Positions 63,101 through 64,000 of a DNA stretch of 64,000 bases are shown here, piece by piece (position 1 is the stretch's first letter; each line of letters begins with the position of its first letter). The DNA comes from Citrobacter rodentium NBRC 105723 = DSM 16636 (GTDB taxonomy: Bacteria; Pseudomonadota; Gammaproteobacteria; Enterobacterales; Enterobacteriaceae). The translations under genes and the position numbers were made by a program. The stretch is from NCBI RefSeq assembly GCF_021278985.1, contig NZ_CP082833.1:5277876-5341875 (forward strand), written 5' to 3'. The notes under the pieces are model-generated. The model was given only the letters and a program-made list of their open reading frames with translations. It was not told the origin of the DNA and did not search any database.

Positions 63101-63189
63101 TCGCCCTGTGGGGTAACATAGCGCAGCAGGTTGGCGACAAAGGTTATAGCGACACCTCTGCGATGGTGGGTATTAAAGCGTCGTTCTGA
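60178..63189 (+). CDS. type V autotransporter (classical, AIDA/pertactin-like)
   Basis: 1003 residues from MNASFKPTK. Signal peptide 1-24 (LFISALISSAAFA). The passenger (about 25-640) is a Thr/Asn/Gly-rich repetitive beta-helix pattern; a pertactin-like junction region precedes a Pro-rich linker (PQPDPASPVDPTEP, about 645-680). The last 280 residues form the translocator beta-barrel ending in IKASF with the required terminal Phe. It should display the passenger on the outer surface, probably as an adhesin; target unknown. No serine-protease motif seen. The passenger DNA is AT-rich while linker and barrel are GC-rich, suggesting a mosaic gene. Confidence 0.93.
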   Translation: MNASFKPTKIALFISALISSAAFAATPASVIIDSSTAAAGRIVNLPSGSNVSFINVSVDDALVTMGDNTTITSGGDYPDDSRTFNPGYYIKATAGTVDFGKNFSLNYTFDYNVNSNYRGAAAYIYGTGVLKAENLTINAANSVVEDYDLVNSILMMDDARVDLKGTTNLFTGNIETNEDSILNVENINLTYIDSDPLSNRGHHAALSLEGKESNFTGTVNIKSVLASDGSLQGIDITGNTATFSGATNLDLDTAQGSISGVEMIDTIYHLSGNFSNSTPEYLTNIVKFNELNIKGINHGPDGQAAYVRGFTSHSQKGTTDVAINKLTIDIASNYSATGINLGDSDAMGSAKYRINDANIKVSGGEQATLTGYLSSRGEWADTDTIIGNINIQSLGGKDTILLRQNGTNDIFTGDVTLGSQTSYDSVNGTLYSIFGRSYDSTGSIGTTNIINNNKLVAWGKMYSGEGHTINIISGDNSYIHGDTEITDSGAINMRLKGGNSRWDMTGNSTITNLMLENSTLNFMPPAAQTRSLTRAASTFKTLTINGDYIGNNGNVVMNTQLGDDASPTDRLVVSGNTSGTTNVKVVNAGGAGALTTNGIELITVAGTSGGEFKQDGRIVAGAYDYTLARGEGANEKNWYLTSGLSTEPQPDPASPVDPTEPVIPQAPAKPEPQTPREHAVRPEAGLYGMNLQAANTMFNTRLHDRLGETHYVDALTGEQAVTSLWLRNVGGHTRQHDGSGQLDMQANRYVMQLGGDIAQWSSDNTDRFHLGLMAGYANQKARAENQRNGNRADSRISGYSVGLYGTWLQDNATHEGAYVDTWAQYSWFDNSVNGRGIDEATKEYDSSGFTVSVESGYTWKLADISERNALYIQPKAQVTWMGVKADEHKEANGTRVEGKGDGNIQTRLGVRLYGQGHNPMDDKTGRTFQPFVEANWIHNTRDFGVSLNDQNVELTGTRNIGELKAGVEGQLTKNVALWGNIAQQVGDKGYSDTSAMVGIKASF

Positions 63190-63190
63190 T

Positions 63191-63322
63191 GCAAATTGCC
63201 CGGTGGCGCTATCGCTTACCGGGCCTACAAAGCCGATTGCCGGGTGGCGCTATCGCTTACCCGGCCAGCCAGGAACATGACCCCCAGGCCGGATAAGACG
63301 CGCAGCGTCGCCATCCTGCAAT
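63191..63322. repeat. cluster of three REP-type units
   Basis: Units GCCCGGTGGCGCTATCGCTT, GCCGGGTGGCGCTATCGCTT and an inverted GCCGGATAAGACGCGCAGCG lie right after the autotransporter stop. Typical BIME arrangement; it may also end transcription. Confidence 0.85.
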
Positions 63323-63754
63323 CCCTAAATCCCCCAGCAATTACTCCTCTTCGTCCCCGGTAAAGTTAAGCTTCGGCAGGCAGGCATAGGTTATTGAGTA
63401 ATTTCTTATGTGCTGGCATGGATAGTATGAGAGACAAGTCATTATTTGAACACATTGCTCTCTGTGGTCAGATATTATGGCTTTCGGATAATATTACTAT
63501 TCGACTGTGGTAATGTTGGTTTGATTAAATCTGATTAACCCATTTAATGTTAATTAACCAATCTAATTACTAATTTAATTAATCTAACAATACTAAATAC
63601 CGACAGTTATCTTCGCTATAACAACAGTAAGCACTCTCTTTCACGTGTAATGACTGGTCGAAATTTATTGCATTGATTTAGCAGGTCTTTTTTGACACGT
63701 AAGAGGTGCAGTCTGCAGTTTGCTTACGGAAGATAAGATTAACTTCGGGATAAG
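63323..63754. other. AT-rich non-coding region
   Basis: About 430 bp between REP units and the tRNA-linked frame. AT-rich with TTAATTAA-like stretches near 63545-63585. No gene seen. Confidence 0.4.
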
Positions 63755-63862
63755 CTGTCCGGCCTTTTCCAGACCAGCCGGAGAAAGCCAAACGGCAATG
63801 GCATACCAGATGGTATACACGAAAAGCACAAAAACAAAAAGACCCATGTTAATCAATAACAT
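63665..63862 (-). CDS. possible small membrane peptide linked to tRNA-Asp
   Basis: 65 residues whose ATG lies in the terminator stem of the tRNA-Asp gene. Residues 5-27 are one hydrophobic helix (MGLFVFVLFVYTIWYAIAVWL), then a short polar tail. A homologous but frameshifted copy follows the other tRNA-Asp (51048-51155), with several changes that keep the amino acid or its character. There is no ribosome site, so translation is doubtful. Confidence 0.3.
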   Translation of the reverse strand: MLLINMGLFVFVLFVYTIWYAIAVWLSPAGLEKAGQLIPKLILSSVSKLQTAPLTCQKRPAKSMQ

Positions 63863-63868
63863 GGGTCT
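63835..63868 (-). terminator. terminator of the second tRNA-Asp
   Basis: AGACCCATGTTA/TAACATGGGTCT stem, then U run on the minus strand, 6 bases after the CCA end. Confidence 0.85.
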
Positions 63869-63874
63869 GAATAG

Positions 63875-63951
63875 TGGCGGAACGGACGGGACTCGAACCC
63901 GCGACCCCCTGCGTGACAGGCAGGTATTCTAACCAACTGAACTACCGCTCC
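63875..63951 (-). tRNA. aspU: tRNA-Asp (GTC)
   Basis: 77 bases, identical to the copy at 51168-51244. In E. coli aspU follows rrnH and precedes dkgB; an rRNA operon would then lie just right of this window. Confidence 0.96.
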
Positions 63952-64000
63952 ACCGAATTTTTCTACAACCACTGATTTTTACATCAGTTTACTGCTTAAT

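Noticed and set aside
63191..63322. Regular repeats that could suggest a short CRISPR array
   Set aside because: The units are palindromic REP sequences in both orientations with irregular spacing; no cas genes are present.

Overview
The window comes from an enterobacterial chromosome close to Escherichia and Citrobacter. The backbone genes yafL, dpaA (yafK), yafJ, gmhA, fadE, yafV, tRNA-Asp, dnaQ, rnhA, yafS, gloB, mltD, yafE, yafD, yafC, dkgB and a second tRNA-Asp follow the E. coli K-12 order. A complete-looking set of Flag-2 (lateral flagellum) export genes stands where K-12 keeps only the fhiA/mbhA scar. This pattern fits Citrobacter or a Flag-2-positive Escherichia; the species is inference.

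1-31758: the right-hand part of a Mu-like transposable prophage, with its left end outside the window. It begins with many small early or semi-essential genes, GemA (gp16) and a Mor/C-family late activator. An IS4-family element with an 11-bp target duplication sits in the tail and terminator of that activator gene. Then come lysis genes (two holin-like proteins, a GH108 endolysin, a small lipoprotein), a DNA methyltransferase within the packaging genes, the Mu head module (gp27 to gp36) and the Mu tail module (gp37 to gp48). Two unrelated tail-fibre/chaperone pairs finish the phage, the second of lambda Stf type. A repeated motif around GTGCTGAAC stands at the head of three presumed late units.

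31759-42906: the Flag-2 locus. lfiG (minus strand) is cut by the prophage, followed by lfiF, lfiE and the sigma-54 activator lafK, which is frameshifted at a run of six G. After an AT-rich divergent spacer, lfiMNPQR-lfhB-lfhA lie on the plus strand as an overlapping export-apparatus operon. With lfiG and lafK both damaged, this lateral flagellum is probably not assembled.

42903-49721: backbone cell-envelope and metabolism genes (NlpC/P60 hydrolase, L,D-transpeptidase-fold DpaA, amidotransferase YafJ, heptose isomerase GmhA, acyl-CoA dehydrogenase FadE with a FadR-like site, omega-amidase YafV).

49722-51160: an AT-rich islet where K-12 has ivy. It encodes two small secreted peptides that do not look alike overall but share one cysteine spacing, C-X9-C-X3-C-X12/13-C. 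This is the best candidate in the window for an undescribed system.

51168-63951: tRNA-Asp, then dnaQ/rnhA, yafS, gloB, mltD, yafE, yafD, yafC and dkgB. A roughly 4.4-kb insert carrying a large type V autotransporter lies between a tRNA-Asp 3'-end remnant beside dkgB and the second intact tRNA-Asp. REP elements follow gmhA and the autotransporter.
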